From positions 1-52,595 of the forward strand of contig DYNF01000022.1 in assembly GCA_020721205.1 (NCBI GenBank): a DNA stretch of 52,595 bases, in the 5' to 3' direction. Source of the DNA: Prochloron sp. SulCav_FS08_3_32_3330 (lineage in GTDB: Bacteria > Cyanobacteriota > Cyanobacteriia > Cyanobacteriales > DYNF01). Positions 52,136 through 52,595 of the stretch are shown in pieces. The position numbers were made by a program, and so were the translations under genes. Every line of letters begins with the position of its first letter. The stretch's first letter is position 1. A model generated the notes under the pieces. It was not told the DNA's origin and did not search any database. It saw only the letters and a list, made by a program, of their open reading frames with translations.

Positions 52136-52595
52136 ATGACAAAAGCTAATGTTTTAAAGCCATTCTGGAATGAGTTATGTCAAGAAATGTCGTCCTGCTT
52201 GTGGTCGGGATCAATGACGTTAAACTCGGATTTAACTCCCCTAACTAGCTCTGTAAACTCGATAATTATAAACTCGTGGTTTGCCACAACTGTGAGTTAT
52301 CTCCAGAAAGAGAAATGGTGGAAGGCATACTTCCAATTATTTCAATCTTCTAGTGATTCTGTGGATTGTGAAAGCATAAACCTCTCATCAAAGAAGATCA
52401 GTATTTACCCTGAAACAAAGCTTAAATCGGTTTACCGTAAGTGGTTAGCTTCTAGTCGTTATTGTTATAATCAAGCGATCGCTATTTTAAAAGAACAATA
52501 TAAATTAGGAGAAAAACTATTTACAGCTTATGATTTAAGAAAACAAGTTATGAGTAATATTCCTGAATGGGTTAATTCTACTCCTTATAATTTAA
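52136..52595 (+). CDS. tnpB: TnpB-type (IS200/IS605/IS607 OrfB) protein, 5' part, cut by window end
   Basis: An open frame from the ATG at 52136 to the window end (153 codons, no stop). Residues 1-85 form a serine- and tryptophan-rich N-terminal extension. From about residue 88 it reads ISIYPETKLKSVYRKWLA, RYCYNQAIAIL, YDLRKQV and NIPEWVNSTPYNL, the typical start of cyanobacterial TnpB, an RNA-guided nuclease carried by IS200/IS605-type elements. The RuvC catalytic residues lie beyond the window. No tnpA is seen in the 198 bases upstream. Confidence 0.85.
   Translation, partial: MTKANVLKPFWNELCQEMSSCLWSGSMTLNSDLTPLTSSVNSIIINSWFATTVSYLQKEKWWKAYFQLFQSSSDSVDCESINLSSKKISIYPETKLKSVYRKWLASSRYCYNQAIAILKEQYKLGEKLFTAYDLRKQVMSNIPEWVNSTPYNL

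Overview
The window comes from a low-GC cyanobacterium. Evidence: HIP1 octamers (GCGATCGC, e.g. 6756-6763 and in several genes), a complete Ols-type olefin synthase megagene, cyanobacterial forms of TamB, AMIN-amidase and PAS-GGDEF-EAL proteins, and many AT-rich heptanucleotide tandem repeats. A unicellular marine or freshwater strain near Cyanobacterium/Geminocystis would fit, but that is inference from gene content only.

Layout. (1) 351-5156: five same-strand genes in the order hdrC-hdrB-hdrA-hdrC-hdrB, matching the gene order of the bacterial sulfur-oxidising heterodisulfide reductase-like (sHdr) cluster, but without the small gene usually found between hdrA and the second hdrC. A bidirectional terminator separates it from recQ. 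(2) 5232-9177, minus strand: recQ and a PAS-PAS-GGDEF-EAL c-di-GMP protein. (3) 9533-22260: a defence/toxin-antitoxin region around recG. It holds an OLD-like ABC-ATPase with a degenerate Toprim region, an orphan antitoxin between inverted repeats, two DUF433/DUF5615 toxin-antitoxin pairs bracketing a helicase that has lost its second RecA domain, two unrecognised small proteins, an LRAT-like thiol enzyme, and an AAA ATPase + DUF4435 Toprim pair resembling the PARIS anti-phage system. (4) 22415-32668: an SDR dehydrogenase, a vapB with an internally deleted vapC, and the 8.5-kb olefin synthase (FAAL-ACP-KS-AT-KR-ACP-ST-TE), whose linkers have been invaded by short repeats. (5) 32770-42938, plus strand: tamB, a CPA2 cation/proton antiporter, a periplasmic N-acetylmuramoyl-L-alanine amidase and murI, so envelope and cell-wall functions. 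(6) 43015-51937, minus strand: a small membrane protein, tRNA-Thr(UGU), a methyltransferase, a 7TM-HD phosphohydrolase (PgpH type), a degenerate ADP-ribosylglycohydrolase-like protein, and a two-gene sensor-kinase/response-regulator-kinase unit. (7) 52136-end: the 5' part of a TnpB-type gene cut by the window edge.

The strongest candidate for an under-described system is the sHdr-like cluster in an oxygenic phototroph. It predicts an FAD/Fe-S complex handling thiols, disulfides or sulfane sulfur. The second is the LRAT enzyme with its small neighbours next to the PARIS-like pair. A recurring theme is repeat invasion: at least five different heptamer units form tandem arrays, and several sit inside coding sequence.
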